Assembly (NCBI GenBank): GCA_028684935.1
Contig: JAQUEX010000003.1
Coordinates: 1 to 45,886 of the forward strand
Direction of reading: 5' to 3'
Length of the DNA: 45,886 bases
Source of the DNA: Kiritimatiellia bacterium
Lineage (GTDB): Bacteria > Verrucomicrobiota > Kiritimatiellia > RFP12 > UBA1067
The stretch's first letter is position 1. Each line of letters starts with the position of its first letter. A program made the translations under genes and the position numbers. Below the pieces are notes generated by a model that was not told the origin of the DNA, ran no database searches, and worked only from the letters and a program-made list of their open reading frames with translations. Positions 26,201 through 34,956 of the stretch are shown here, piece after piece.

Positions 26201-29200
26201 GCTGTCCGCGATCCTCTGGACCTCGCCAACCTGGGCACGGGCCACCTGGTGTATCAGGCCGGCGTTCGGTACAATGCGGGCATCTATGACGGGAGCCGGT
26301 TGAGCGGCATCCGGAGCGCCGACGTCTATGACCTCATTAAACTGCGGTCGCTGACCGCTGAAAAAGTCGTGATCAATCCAGGGGCGTTGCCGGGCCCCGT
26401 CATTCCTGTGAATGCCCATCCGAACGTGCCGGACGCGAACCGCATCACGGTGGTGTGGTATCATGATCCGGCGCGTAACGACGGCATCCTGTGGCCCTAC
26501 GCGGCGCGCAAGTATGCGGCGCGTTGGCCGCAAAACCCGGACGAAGGACTGGGACGGATCGTGATTGCCAGCGAGTACGGCAGCGAGAGCGTGGATGCCT
26601 CTGGCGCCGATCAGGTGATCGCCGCCGCGACCAACGGCGCCCCCGCGGCCACCACCTATGTGCCGTCGCGGTTCAGCGGCCTCAAGGTTTATGCGCAGAA
26701 TAACCCGGTGCAGCCCGGCTACAATCCCAACGAAGAGCACGCGTTGATCGCGCCGTCGCTGCGTTACGCCGCTGTCTCGCCGCGTCCCCAGGCGGTTTAC
26801 GCGCTGCGCAACAACGATCTCAACAACCTGAATCAGCAGTACACGTCTGACGCCTATGTGCTTGTGCAATTCTTTGACACGTTGCTGCAAGAGTCCGGCA
26901 TGCGCGTCTACACGGTGCAGAAGGAGGACCCTGCGCGCGGCTACCGGTTTGCCGCGCCCGCCCTGATCGCCATCGCCGGCAGGGACCTTGAGCCGACCGT
27001 TACGGTTCCCGCGAGCGGCGCCGACCTGACTGCCGAGCCCAGCAAACGGATCGAGGCGGGGGAGCCGGTGATCCCGTTCTATCCGCTTGGCGTGGTGGAG
27101 GGCGCCGTGCCCAGTCCCGAGTCGTTCGGACAGAACATCAAGGGACAGCGCACCTTCTGGAAAGATCACAAATCGACGCGCTGGGCGGTTTCCGGCGGCA
27201 CGAACGCCTGGTTTACGGTGTCGGCCTTCTATCCGCTGCAAGGCGATTTCTGGTGGCCGTCGGCGAATGCGGCCGTGCTGAATGTCGGCGACCGTCTCCC
27301 GTTCCTGCCGGACGCCGTGACGCTGTCGGAGCCTGCGCGCGACCTGCCGGTTAAAATCCTCTACAAGAGCGATTGGCCGCGTCTCGCGCCGATTCTTAAA
27401 GCCGGCGAGACGCTGACGTATTCCGGCGGCGAATATCGGGCGGACAACCCCACGATGGTCGTGGACGGCGAGACCGTGCAGACACCGGGCCTGCCGGCCG
27501 TGACGGCCTTTGCGGTCACCGAAGTGATCTTCGACGCCATGAATCCCCAGGGGCGCAGCGACATGCTGACGAACCGCTGGACCGTGCGCGCCGCCCAGGT
27601 GCTTGAAACGCGTCGCGTGGCGCTGCCCAACCTTTCCTTCCCGGATGAGTTACGCCCTGCGGCCGGTAAATCCCGCGAGGATAAGGGGCGTTACGCGTTC
27701 AAGGAGCTGCCCGCCTCGCTGCAGAAACGCGTGGGTTATGATCCGGTCGCCGGCGTCTTGGAGATCAAGGGTTTCCTGAACGAAAAGAGCAATACGGACG
27801 CCACGTTGACCGCCTCCCCCGGAGCGGTCTATGTGCTGGAGCCCGACATTCTGACCCTGCCGGAAAAAGAGGAACTGCTCGGCCTTTCCGAGGATGCGGC
27901 GTGGCGCTCGGCGGTTGAGGCCTTGTACCTGTTGACGCGCAATCCAAACGGCCTGGACGCCGGACTTTACGGAGCCGGGACCTACGCAGTGGGCTTGCAG
28001 CCCAGGGTCGCGCGCGACGCGTTCGGGGTCGCGTCCAACCGGCTCGAGAACGGGGTGCCGGTGCCGATCACGGATCCCCGTGTCGCCGAGAATGCCCGCA
28101 ACCTGGGCGTCGGCAGCGCGCTGGTCCCGAACGGCGCCTTCCTCGATCCGGCCGTGACGGACTATCCGGAGATCAGTTGGGTGACGGTCGCGGAGAATAA
28201 CGATCCTTCCATGGGCGGTTCCCCGGTGACCCTGCACGTCATCAAAGTCGACCGGCGCGCACGCTATCGCGGCGCGATCAAGACGGTGTTTTCGGACAAC
28301 GTTTTCGATGAAAATGTCGTGCTGCGTCACACCGGCGACTTCGGCGCGAATGCTGACGATCTGGTGTATGAGTGGTGGTATCGTCCGGACGACGGCGCGC
28401 TCAATGTGCCGCCTCCCTTCAAAGTGGACCCGCAATCGGCGGGCGATTGGAAGCTGTTCCCCGATCTCTCCGGCAAGAATGGCGCCGGACGCACCGAGAT
28501 CCTGCTCAAAGGCGACCCCAATGCCCCGGAGACGCTGCTGGCGGATTCGTGGTGGTTTGTACGCTATCGGCATAAACGCGACACCGTTCAAGGCAGCGAC
28601 TGGGCGGTTATGCAGCCTGATGATTCGCAGTCGGTCAATTACGAATGGGCGGGGGCCGGCAACAGCGACCCCTTCCATGATTATGACCAGAACGGACTTG
28701 CGGATTACAAGGCACAGCTTTCCATGGGGTGGATCAAGCGGGTGCTGGACGCGGTCAACCCCTACGAGGCGCGCATCACCGATTTCTCGGGTGAGGCACC
28801 GACGACCGTCTCCTCGATGCTCCAGCAGCTTGGCCCGCGCTATGAGGGCGCCGTCGCGCTCAATCCAGACAAGAACGTGATCGAAAACGTCGGCCTGATC
28901 GAACTCTATCAAACGATCCTCAACCGGGCTTCGGACTTGAGCATCAACCTGTCGACGCCGGTTTCGACCCCGGCGATCGCCAACGCCCTGCAGCTTGCCT
29001 CGACGCGGCTCTCGGACTTCTACACGCTGCTCGGCAACGAGGCGTATGTCGACGCCAAGGACCCCACCATCGGATACGGGTCGTCATCGTCGGAGTATGG
29101 TGCCGCCGCGCCGGCCGTCTTCGCCTTCCAGAACCAGACCGCTTCGCTGCTGGAAGAGGAGCTGGATCTTTTGCGCGGACAGGATGACAACATGGCGCGC

Positions 29201-32200
29201 CCGGTCTACAACCGGCTCTTCTGGAACTTCACCAAGGGCGAAGGCGAGGCCGCCTACGCCATGAACTATGCCATCAGCGACATCACCAAGGACGGGTTCA
29301 TCAACGAAGATGACGCGATGGCCCTCTATCCGCAAGGTCATGGCGATGCGTGGGGCCACTATCTCACCGCCCTGACTCAGCAGTACAATCTCCTGCGCCA
29401 TCCCTTTTTCAACTGGGTCTCGCGCGCCGAGTTCTATGCGCTCAACGATGTGGTCATGAAAGTGGATTTTCTGGACGAACGCAAGTTCGCGCAGATCGCC
29501 GCGCAGAAAGCGAAGGCCGGCTCTGAGATCGTGAACAACACCTATCGTCAGCATTACGTCGAGGATGAGACGGCGCAGTGGCAGGGCTACACCGACGTCA
29601 ATCGCGACCGCGCTTGGGGCGTTCAGGATTGGGCGCGCCGCGCCGGACAAGGGGCGTACTTCGATTGGATCGCCGCCAATGCCCTGTTGCCCGCCGAGCA
29701 TCCCAACGGCACCCTTACGGGCATTCAAAAAGTCGACCGTCGGGAGAATGCCGACATCGCGGTCATTTCCGCCAATCTCAACCAGATCCAGACAACCTTG
29801 AATAACGCGAACAACGGCCTGACCCCGCTGGGGGTGTCCGCGAAAGCCGTGCCGTTCGACATCAATCCCTACAGTTGGGATGACGGCGTATTCGGGCGCA
29901 CGCATTTCGAACAGATCTTTGACCGCGCGCTCAAAGCTTTGGGAAATGCCAAAACGGCGTGGGACACGGCCAATGCCGCGCAAAACAGGCTCCGCGCCAT
30001 CGCCGTGACAGAACAGGATTTCCGCAACGACGTCTATCAGCAGGACATCGCGTACCGCAACCAGCTTGTCGAGATCTTTGGGCGTCCCTATCCGGGGACG
30101 GTCGGCGCCGGAAAATTCTACCCGGACGGCTATCTGGGACCGGATCTGGTGTTTTACATGTACGTGGGCGCGAACAGCACCGCGTACAGCGCGTTCCCGA
30201 AGCCGTCCGCGTCGGCCGTGCAGTTCAACAGCGACGGGTCGCTGGCCGGCGGCACATTGAAGGATGTTCTCGACCGCTCCGAATTGCTGAAAGGCACGGA
30301 GAGTTACCGCGTGAATGCGAGTGACCTGCTGAACAGTGTCTCGTCGCTGTTCGGCGACCTGGCGAACACCACCGGCAATGCCGCGCTGGCCAAGGCGGCG
30401 GACGGTCTGTATGACCGGTCAGCCGCCGATTTCAGCGGGACCAACAACCCGCTGGCAGACCTTGACTTCGAACTGCCCGCGACGGCCAGCATGTACTCGC
30501 TTCAGGCCCCCGATGTGTGGGGCGAACGTCCGGCGGTGGGCGAACTCCAGTCGGTCATCGCGGAGATGCTCCAGGAGCAAATCGTGATCTGCCAGACGCT
30601 GGGCAAATACAAGGACCTTTGGCTCGACCTGTATCGCGCCATCGACCTGATGACGCTCCAATACGCGACCAAGGAGAGTACGGCCAAGCGAACCCAAGAC
30701 TGGTTGATTTCCAAGTCGGTCATCAAGACCGTGCTGAGCGCGGCGCAAACCTTGTTTGAAATCGTGGAGGAAACCGGGGAAACGGTGACCCGGACCGCAC
30801 AAGGCGTGATTGTCGGCATTCCGTCCACGACGCCTACGGTGGGGTTGGCGAATTCGCTCGGCGACGCGTTGGCACCCGTCAAAGCGGCCTCGCTCTCCTT
30901 GGCGTATGCGGTTGAGTCCGGCATGGGCTGGGCCGGCGTGACCGCGAAAATCATTGAGTTCGTCAATGAAGCCGCGCTTGAAATCGCGCAAGACACGGTC
31001 GAGATGTACAACGCGGACGACGAGCGTAAGGCCGCGTACGCCGACCTGATCGCCGGGATCGATGACGCGCTGGACGACGAGCCCGACCTGCGCGCCGATA
31101 TCTTCGCCCATGCGGAGCAGTTGCGTTCGCTGGCCGAAAAATACCGCACCCTTATCGCCAAGGGTGCCCTGCTGATGGATGAGCGTGAGGCCTTCAACAA
31201 GCGGGTTGCCGCCATGGTGCAGCAGAACCGTTATCAGGATATGACCTTCCGCGTCCAGCGCAATCACGCCCTGCAGAATTACAACCGGCTGTTTGACATC
31301 GCCGCGCGCTATGTCTATCTCGCTGCCAAGGCCTACGACTATGAGACGAGCCTGCTCCCGGATGACCCGGGGTCGCCGTCCGCGTTTTACAGCCTGATCA
31401 ATCAAGCCCGTACCCTCGGTCTGATCGACGACGCGGGAGCGCCCCATCTCGGCGACGGACTGGCCGGTGTCTTGGCGCATCTCGAGATGAATTACAGCGC
31501 GCTTGAGAACCAGCTCGGGCTGACCAATCCGCAGCTCGAGACCGGCAAGCTCTCGCTGCGCGCCGAAAAATACCGCATCTTCCCGGACGGTTACGAACCT
31601 TCGGGAGACTCCTCCGGCTGGAGCGGTCTCGCGGATGCCGGCGAGAACTGGAAAGATGTGTTACGGCGTGCCCGTGTGGAGAACCTCTGGAATGTGCCGG
31701 AGTATCGGTTTATGGCGCGTCCGTTCGCGGACGGCACGGGGGAAGACGGTTCGCAGGCGCTTGAGCCTGGCCTTGTTTTGCGCTTCTCCACCCAAATCTA
31801 TGCCGGCAAGAATGTGTTCGGCCATCCGCTGGCGGGCGGCGATCATGCGTATGATCCCTCGGTTTACGCCAACCGCATCCGCAAGGTCGGAGTCTGGTTC
31901 TCGAACTATCAGTCCTCAGATGTGCTCAACGATCTCGCCATCGCACCGCGCGTGTACCTGATCCCGACGGGCGTGGATGTGATGCGTGTTCCGAATGCCG
32001 TTTCGCCGAATCAGATCCGGCTCTGGAACGTCCTGGATCAAGCTATCCCGATCCCGATTTCCGGGATCGATGCGAAACTTCCCTATTCCAGCTTCGTCCC
32101 GCTGCTGGACTCGCTCGACGGCCGCATCGGTTTGCAGCGCCGCTTCTCCAGCTTCCGTGCCTATCACGATGCGGGCGACGCGGTCAACAGCGATGAGCTC

Positions 32201-32368
32201 GTCACCGATTTCCGTCTGGTCGGGCGCTCTGTCTGGAACACGGGCTGGGTGCTCATCGTGCCGGGAAGAATGCTCAATGCAGATCCGGACGAAGGGCTTA
32301 ATCGCTTCATTGAACAAGTCACGGATATTAAACTGGTCTTCGAGACCTACGGCTTTTCCGGTAACTGA
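23294..32368 (+). CDS. Giant secreted protein, PA14-like N-terminus and TcA-like C-terminus
   Basis: A 3024-residue exported protein with signal peptide ending TGVLA-AT (about 28). A PA14-like region follows (about 140-275) with YRFKMTSDDNGVLTYE and YVAAYAIDTGGGDHIRIGW. The next roughly 1500 residues are beta-rich repeats of low similarity. From about 1790 the style changes: EF-hand/dockerin-like loops (DYDQNGLADY near 1796, DITKDGFINEDDA near 1996, TDVNRDRAWGVQDW near 2100) lead into long helices. One of these reads LFDIAARYVYLAAKAYDYET (near 2670). The last 170 residues are beta-rich: YANRIRKVGVWFSNYQ, then NTGWVLIVPGRML and VTDIKLVFETYG. That order (helical shaft, then RI-V strand, then W-L-IP and DI-L strands) recalls the end of Tc-toxin TcA proteins and their TcB-binding domain. 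Homology is unproven. GGGAG precedes the ATG. No cell-wall or sorting signal is visible. Confidence 0.75.
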   Translation: MKAKRIRERVLTAAAGMLSVLPLTGVLAATTPIPFTLTVTPKIGGVTQFSFLNESTEPIIGILVEKDTAAGSVKFLKLKDDCLSSGIVETPSYSSSNDVYGAVREVYRGIPTYASATVINSALLVAATNTFPNGLATNLFGAVTSRSQIKTGSFQTPRNSINDFCVQRLHAYVSIPADGTYRFKMTSDDNGVLTYEKTASATGSPHALPVPRLTCSWPHLSWIGLPIFNTYYTYWSWDHFSYSDSTNYFAKGDVVYVAAYAIDTGGGDHIRIGWSYTPADDPTVVVDEVIPLAYLSTQGANDWPDLVRTPIDPTAIAAEPSHTIRIKEIGTLGWGHEYLFTAYFENTLTKATTELWNLPSTRTPTKVTVMGAYGNQGTLILGSTASTELDKQYVFKTDDRPLKLNVQSVDESGNIMTSLNRFTVEVQDPTMSDGLLVSVTNPVSGTFSHPYLRRGMQVRVTVPQAIYFDRAGAFMYASGGDGATQTNAYERYGAAGLSINNSAPTGDATEYEAELQQDLTVKIRWNHQYALRVKQDFTKTGSRLLTEQGTHWAGPLTSGASGSPTHDAMALHWIDAGVDVVDQIDGQILDTSHAGMNLDVRFVPFAYIAEGSALGLYWSPNSTAIRTNRFEVGQAPAARQQVSAFTMRSWATLTYRWKLQYGVRVSSLLSTGGGNLARVYDGAGLVGALDGVYWFDEGTPVNVLARANIDTETSQALSGWTLGDGYYFSLSGGTIDTGSGALSGTTAIPVVDGSPVARWLKEVILPDSPRLRGMEIPSLDRPVYVSWQFGDQVFTDPSVPIGESVFQGMMTALPASVQLAVQAKEPDSVSDPTATVWDPNAACLYPVKPGDYTATWSAEGITATVRFKAVWPALPHYRHIAGAPAVELTPDVNGTFIFKKQAHTENGATIMQASQFTADAAGRSVLQFAEVKKIGRGEPKEYVRIRVVQTVNLSDSLAVNGSRTAVIGRAVRDPLDLANLGTGHLVYQAGVRYNAGIYDGSRLSGIRSADVYDLIKLRSLTAEKVVINPGALPGPVIPVNAHPNVPDANRITVVWYHDPARNDGILWPYAARKYAARWPQNPDEGLGRIVIASEYGSESVDASGADQVIAAATNGAPAATTYVPSRFSGLKVYAQNNPVQPGYNPNEEHALIAPSLRYAAVSPRPQAVYALRNNDLNNLNQQYTSDAYVLVQFFDTLLQESGMRVYTVQKEDPARGYRFAAPALIAIAGRDLEPTVTVPASGADLTAEPSKRIEAGEPVIPFYPLGVVEGAVPSPESFGQNIKGQRTFWKDHKSTRWAVSGGTNAWFTVSAFYPLQGDFWWPSANAAVLNVGDRLPFLPDAVTLSEPARDLPVKILYKSDWPRLAPILKAGETLTYSGGEYRADNPTMVVDGETVQTPGLPAVTAFAVTEVIFDAMNPQGRSDMLTNRWTVRAAQVLETRRVALPNLSFPDELRPAAGKSREDKGRYAFKELPASLQKRVGYDPVAGVLEIKGFLNEKSNTDATLTASPGAVYVLEPDILTLPEKEELLGLSEDAAWRSAVEALYLLTRNPNGLDAGLYGAGTYAVGLQPRVARDAFGVASNRLENGVPVPITDPRVAENARNLGVGSALVPNGAFLDPAVTDYPEISWVTVAENNDPSMGGSPVTLHVIKVDRRARYRGAIKTVFSDNVFDENVVLRHTGDFGANADDLVYEWWYRPDDGALNVPPPFKVDPQSAGDWKLFPDLSGKNGAGRTEILLKGDPNAPETLLADSWWFVRYRHKRDTVQGSDWAVMQPDDSQSVNYEWAGAGNSDPFHDYDQNGLADYKAQLSMGWIKRVLDAVNPYEARITDFSGEAPTTVSSMLQQLGPRYEGAVALNPDKNVIENVGLIELYQTILNRASDLSINLSTPVSTPAIANALQLASTRLSDFYTLLGNEAYVDAKDPTIGYGSSSSEYGAAAPAVFAFQNQTASLLEEELDLLRGQDDNMARPVYNRLFWNFTKGEGEAAYAMNYAISDITKDGFINEDDAMALYPQGHGDAWGHYLTALTQQYNLLRHPFFNWVSRAEFYALNDVVMKVDFLDERKFAQIAAQKAKAGSEIVNNTYRQHYVEDETAQWQGYTDVNRDRAWGVQDWARRAGQGAYFDWIAANALLPAEHPNGTLTGIQKVDRRENADIAVISANLNQIQTTLNNANNGLTPLGVSAKAVPFDINPYSWDDGVFGRTHFEQIFDRALKALGNAKTAWDTANAAQNRLRAIAVTEQDFRNDVYQQDIAYRNQLVEIFGRPYPGTVGAGKFYPDGYLGPDLVFYMYVGANSTAYSAFPKPSASAVQFNSDGSLAGGTLKDVLDRSELLKGTESYRVNASDLLNSVSSLFGDLANTTGNAALAKAADGLYDRSAADFSGTNNPLADLDFELPATASMYSLQAPDVWGERPAVGELQSVIAEMLQEQIVICQTLGKYKDLWLDLYRAIDLMTLQYATKESTAKRTQDWLISKSVIKTVLSAAQTLFEIVEETGETVTRTAQGVIVGIPSTTPTVGLANSLGDALAPVKAASLSLAYAVESGMGWAGVTAKIIEFVNEAALEIAQDTVEMYNADDERKAAYADLIAGIDDALDDEPDLRADIFAHAEQLRSLAEKYRTLIAKGALLMDEREAFNKRVAAMVQQNRYQDMTFRVQRNHALQNYNRLFDIAARYVYLAAKAYDYETSLLPDDPGSPSAFYSLINQARTLGLIDDAGAPHLGDGLAGVLAHLEMNYSALENQLGLTNPQLETGKLSLRAEKYRIFPDGYEPSGDSSGWSGLADAGENWKDVLRRARVENLWNVPEYRFMARPFADGTGEDGSQALEPGLVLRFSTQIYAGKNVFGHPLAGGDHAYDPSVYANRIRKVGVWFSNYQSSDVLNDLAIAPRVYLIPTGVDVMRVPNAVSPNQIRLWNVLDQAIPIPISGIDAKLPYSSFVPLLDSLDGRIGLQRRFSSFRAYHDAGDAVNSDELVTDFRLVGRSVWNTGWVLIVPGRMLNADPDEGLNRFIEQVTDIKLVFETYGFSGN

Positions 32369-32382
32369 GAAAGGAACCTGTC

Positions 32383-34899
32383 ATGAAACCCCTTCTCACG
32401 ACATGTGATACCCTCCTGGCGCCGGCCGCATTCAGGCGCCGGACGCTCCGCGCGTTCGCGGTCCGTGCGGCGTGCCTGCTGACGGCTTGCACCCTTCGCG
32501 CGGCCCAGATCAGCGAGCCCGCAACCGTTTTTTACGGACAAGTCATGGCGACCGCCGATGTGCAGCCGCATCTGATCACCGAGGGGCGGCTGACGTGGGT
32601 GATCCGTCGCGCGGACGGCGTGGACGTCACGCTCACGGCCTCGCTCTTCGCTTACAACAACGGCCTGTATTCCTATCGGCTGGACGTGCCGCATGCGGCA
32701 ATGGGGTTGGGACTCGTGACGGACCCGGCGAACGTGCCGCTGTCGGTGTACGAGCAGACGCACCGACACCAGAGCGTGACGCTCGACGGCGAGCCGGCCG
32801 TTCTGTTGGGGCCTGCCGGTACGGTCTTCACCACCGCGCAGTTGCTGCGTGCCGCGACCTACCGTCTGGATCTCGGTGTCGACCGTCGGGCGGTCGATTC
32901 AGACGGCGACGGTCTTCCGGACTGGTGGGAGGAGCGTTACGGGCTGGATATACAGGCGGACGACGCCGGCCAGTGTTTCGGGACAGGCGGAGTGACGGCT
33001 GCCGAGGCGTACCTGCAAGGGCTGGATCCCACGGCGGATCACACCGTTCCGGTGTTGAAGACCCGCGAGACGGTCGTCTATGCAGGCGGTTGCACGGCGC
33101 TCTTGCTGGATGCCGCCGATCTCGACACGGCGCCTTCCAATCTCCTTTACACGGTGACCGCGTTGCCCTACGGCGGCAGTTGTGTCTTGGAAGCCGACGG
33201 CGGTCAACAGACGCTTGCGGTCGGCGCCACGTTCACGCAGGCCGACGTGTTGCAGGCCCGGCTCCTGTATGCGCCCGCTCCGGAAGTCAGCGACCCGGGC
33301 GTTCTCGGGCTCGCGCTCTGCGACGGCCAGCATGCGCCCGCTGAATCCGAGTTGAGGCTGCTGCTTTATGAGCCGGCCTTGAATGAGCAATCCCTGCGCA
33401 GCGACCTGTACCAGTACGCGAACGCCGGGTTCGTGGTGGCGGAAGGGGATGACGTCAACGTGTCTCATTCTGGGTTGGCGTATGCGTTGGCGGGAGCCGA
33501 TCCGATCGGCGGACATGCCGATGACGTGCTCTACTGCAGCGCGGGGGCGCAGTGTGCTGCCGGCGGGCCCGGCGCCGACCGGTTTGTGGTGACGGCTTTT
33601 GACGGGAACGCCCTTGAATTGACCGACTTCTCCGTTGCGGAGGGGGATGTGCTTGACCTTTCGGGCGTGCCGGTTGTGGATGGCATTCCGCTGCTCAGTG
33701 CTTTTTCTTTGGCCGTGTCGGATGGCGCGTACACGATCGCATACGCGGGCGGAACGGTCGCGGTGGGGGCGCTTGATCCTGCGCTGGCCGATCTCTCCGA
33801 GCTTGTCTGCCTGGGCTGTGTGCGGGTCCCCGACGGCGTTGTTCTGGAGGCGCGGGTGAGTGTGTCCGCGACGGTCCCGCTGGCATACCGCAACGGCCCC
33901 GTGAACGGCCGCTTTACGATCACCCGCAGCGGAAATCCGGACGCTCAACTGGTTGTCGGCCTGCTGGTGACCGGCTCGGCGATGAATGGCGGCGATTATG
34001 CGTATATCCCGGATACCTTGACGATCCCGTCCGGCGTGTCGTCGATCGTTATCGACGTATCGCCGTATGTCGTGGGCGGAACCTTGGAGAAGGTGGTGGC
34101 GCTGTCCCTGCAATCCGGGACGGGGTACCGGCTGGGCGCGGTGACGCAGGCTTCCGTGACGATCGTGCCGCTCAAGCCCTGTGTGTATGTGGACGCTTTT
34201 GAACCGCTGGCGGTTGTGGACAGCGGCGAGCCCGGTTCGTTCATCCTTTGGCGCGACGGCGTGACAGACACTTCCCTGATCGTTAAACTCGCGGCCGGCG
34301 GGACGGCTGTCAAGAACGTGGATTACGTGCCGCTCGTCAGCGCGCTGACGCTGTCGGCGGGCGAAAGCGAACGGTTGGTCACCGTGACGCCGCTCGCGGG
34401 TGCAACTTTCCCTGACGGCGCTAAAAAAGTGACGCTCGATGTTGCGCCCAGCACGGCCGGCAGTTATCTCAGGGGGACGGCGCTGCCTGCCGAAGTGACG
34501 CTCGTGCAGCGGTATGACACGTTTAGCGCGTGGCTGGCGCGTCTGACGGAGGACGGCACGCAGCCGGCCGGCCTCGGCGGCGAGAACGATGAGTCGCTGT
34601 TCCGCGTGTATGCGTTCGGCGGGTATCCGGATGAGGGCGGCGACGAGGGTGTGCCGAGGCCCTTGTTGAGAGACGGGCAGTTGGTTGTGAAGGTGCGGCA
34701 GCCTTTGTGGCTTTCGGATGTCGCGTACACCGTCAGCGGCTTTACCGATCTGTCCGCGCCGGCAGCCTCGGCGGCGGAATGGAGTGAGGTGGAGGCCCCG
34801 GAGGGAGAGCCGAGAGGGGCGGAATGGCACTATTACCGGCTCAACGTCACCGGTCGGCAAGGGTTCATTTCGGTGAAAGCGAGAGCCTTGCAGCCTTGA
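32383..34899 (+). CDS. Exported Calx-beta/thrombospondin-3 repeat protein
   Basis: An 838-residue exported protein. The signal region is long and ends CLLTACTLRAAQ; LTAC (33-36) could be a lipobox, or a normal signal peptidase may cut after LRA. Visible modules are a calcium-binding thrombospondin type 3-like DSDGDGLPDWWEERYGLD (172-189), a CSPG-like beta domain (about 225-330) and a degenerate RTX-like stretch (about 370-440). The last has GGPGADRFVVTAFDG and DVLDLSGV, as in type I secretion substrates. Two Calx-beta-like domains follow (about 490-600 and 600-705), then a beta-rich tail. The RTX-like part lacks proper GGxGxD repeats, so type I secretion is doubtful given the N-terminal signal. 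AAAGGA lies 7 nt before the ATG, 14 nt after the giant gene. It may be a surface or matrix component. Confidence 0.78.
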   Translation: MKPLLTTCDTLLAPAAFRRRTLRAFAVRAACLLTACTLRAAQISEPATVFYGQVMATADVQPHLITEGRLTWVIRRADGVDVTLTASLFAYNNGLYSYRLDVPHAAMGLGLVTDPANVPLSVYEQTHRHQSVTLDGEPAVLLGPAGTVFTTAQLLRAATYRLDLGVDRRAVDSDGDGLPDWWEERYGLDIQADDAGQCFGTGGVTAAEAYLQGLDPTADHTVPVLKTRETVVYAGGCTALLLDAADLDTAPSNLLYTVTALPYGGSCVLEADGGQQTLAVGATFTQADVLQARLLYAPAPEVSDPGVLGLALCDGQHAPAESELRLLLYEPALNEQSLRSDLYQYANAGFVVAEGDDVNVSHSGLAYALAGADPIGGHADDVLYCSAGAQCAAGGPGADRFVVTAFDGNALELTDFSVAEGDVLDLSGVPVVDGIPLLSAFSLAVSDGAYTIAYAGGTVAVGALDPALADLSELVCLGCVRVPDGVVLEARVSVSATVPLAYRNGPVNGRFTITRSGNPDAQLVVGLLVTGSAMNGGDYAYIPDTLTIPSGVSSIVIDVSPYVVGGTLEKVVALSLQSGTGYRLGAVTQASVTIVPLKPCVYVDAFEPLAVVDSGEPGSFILWRDGVTDTSLIVKLAAGGTAVKNVDYVPLVSALTLSAGESERLVTVTPLAGATFPDGAKKVTLDVAPSTAGSYLRGTALPAEVTLVQRYDTFSAWLARLTEDGTQPAGLGGENDESLFRVYAFGGYPDEGGDEGVPRPLLRDGQLVVKVRQPLWLSDVAYTVSGFTDLSAPAASAAEWSEVEAPEGEPRGAEWHYYRLNVTGRQGFISVKARALQP

Positions 34900-34933
34900 T
34901 TCAGGAACGCCGTTTGTCGGACGGGAGGGGTAC

Positions 34934-34948
34934 GGGGGGCGACCCCCA
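34934..34948 (+). promoter_or_regulatory. GC hairpin between a ribosome-binding site and the start codon
   Basis: GGGGG and CCCCC arms around a CGA loop lie between GGGAGGGG (34923-34930) and the ATG at 34957. Unfolded, the Shine-Dalgarno sequence is about 26 nt from the ATG. If the hairpin folds, the effective distance falls to about 12 nt. It could equally be an attenuating hairpin; no T-run follows immediately. Confidence 0.4.
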
Positions 34949-34956
34949 AGCATTTT

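Noticed and set aside
22240-28912. Several minus-strand ORFs of 200-440 residues opposite the second and third operon genes
   Set aside because: All lie opposite continuous plus-strand coding with consistent signal peptides and spacing; none has a recognisable motif or start context.
32383-34899. Type I secretion (RTX) substrate assignment
   Set aside because: The RTX-like stretch has no proper nonapeptide repeats, the protein has an N-terminal signal, and no transporter genes are nearby.
32899-34953. 684-residue minus-strand ORF opposite the Calx-beta protein
   Set aside because: Arg/His/Gln-rich composition typical of an antisense frame in high-GC DNA; the plus strand has a signal peptide, ribosome-binding site and recognisable modules.
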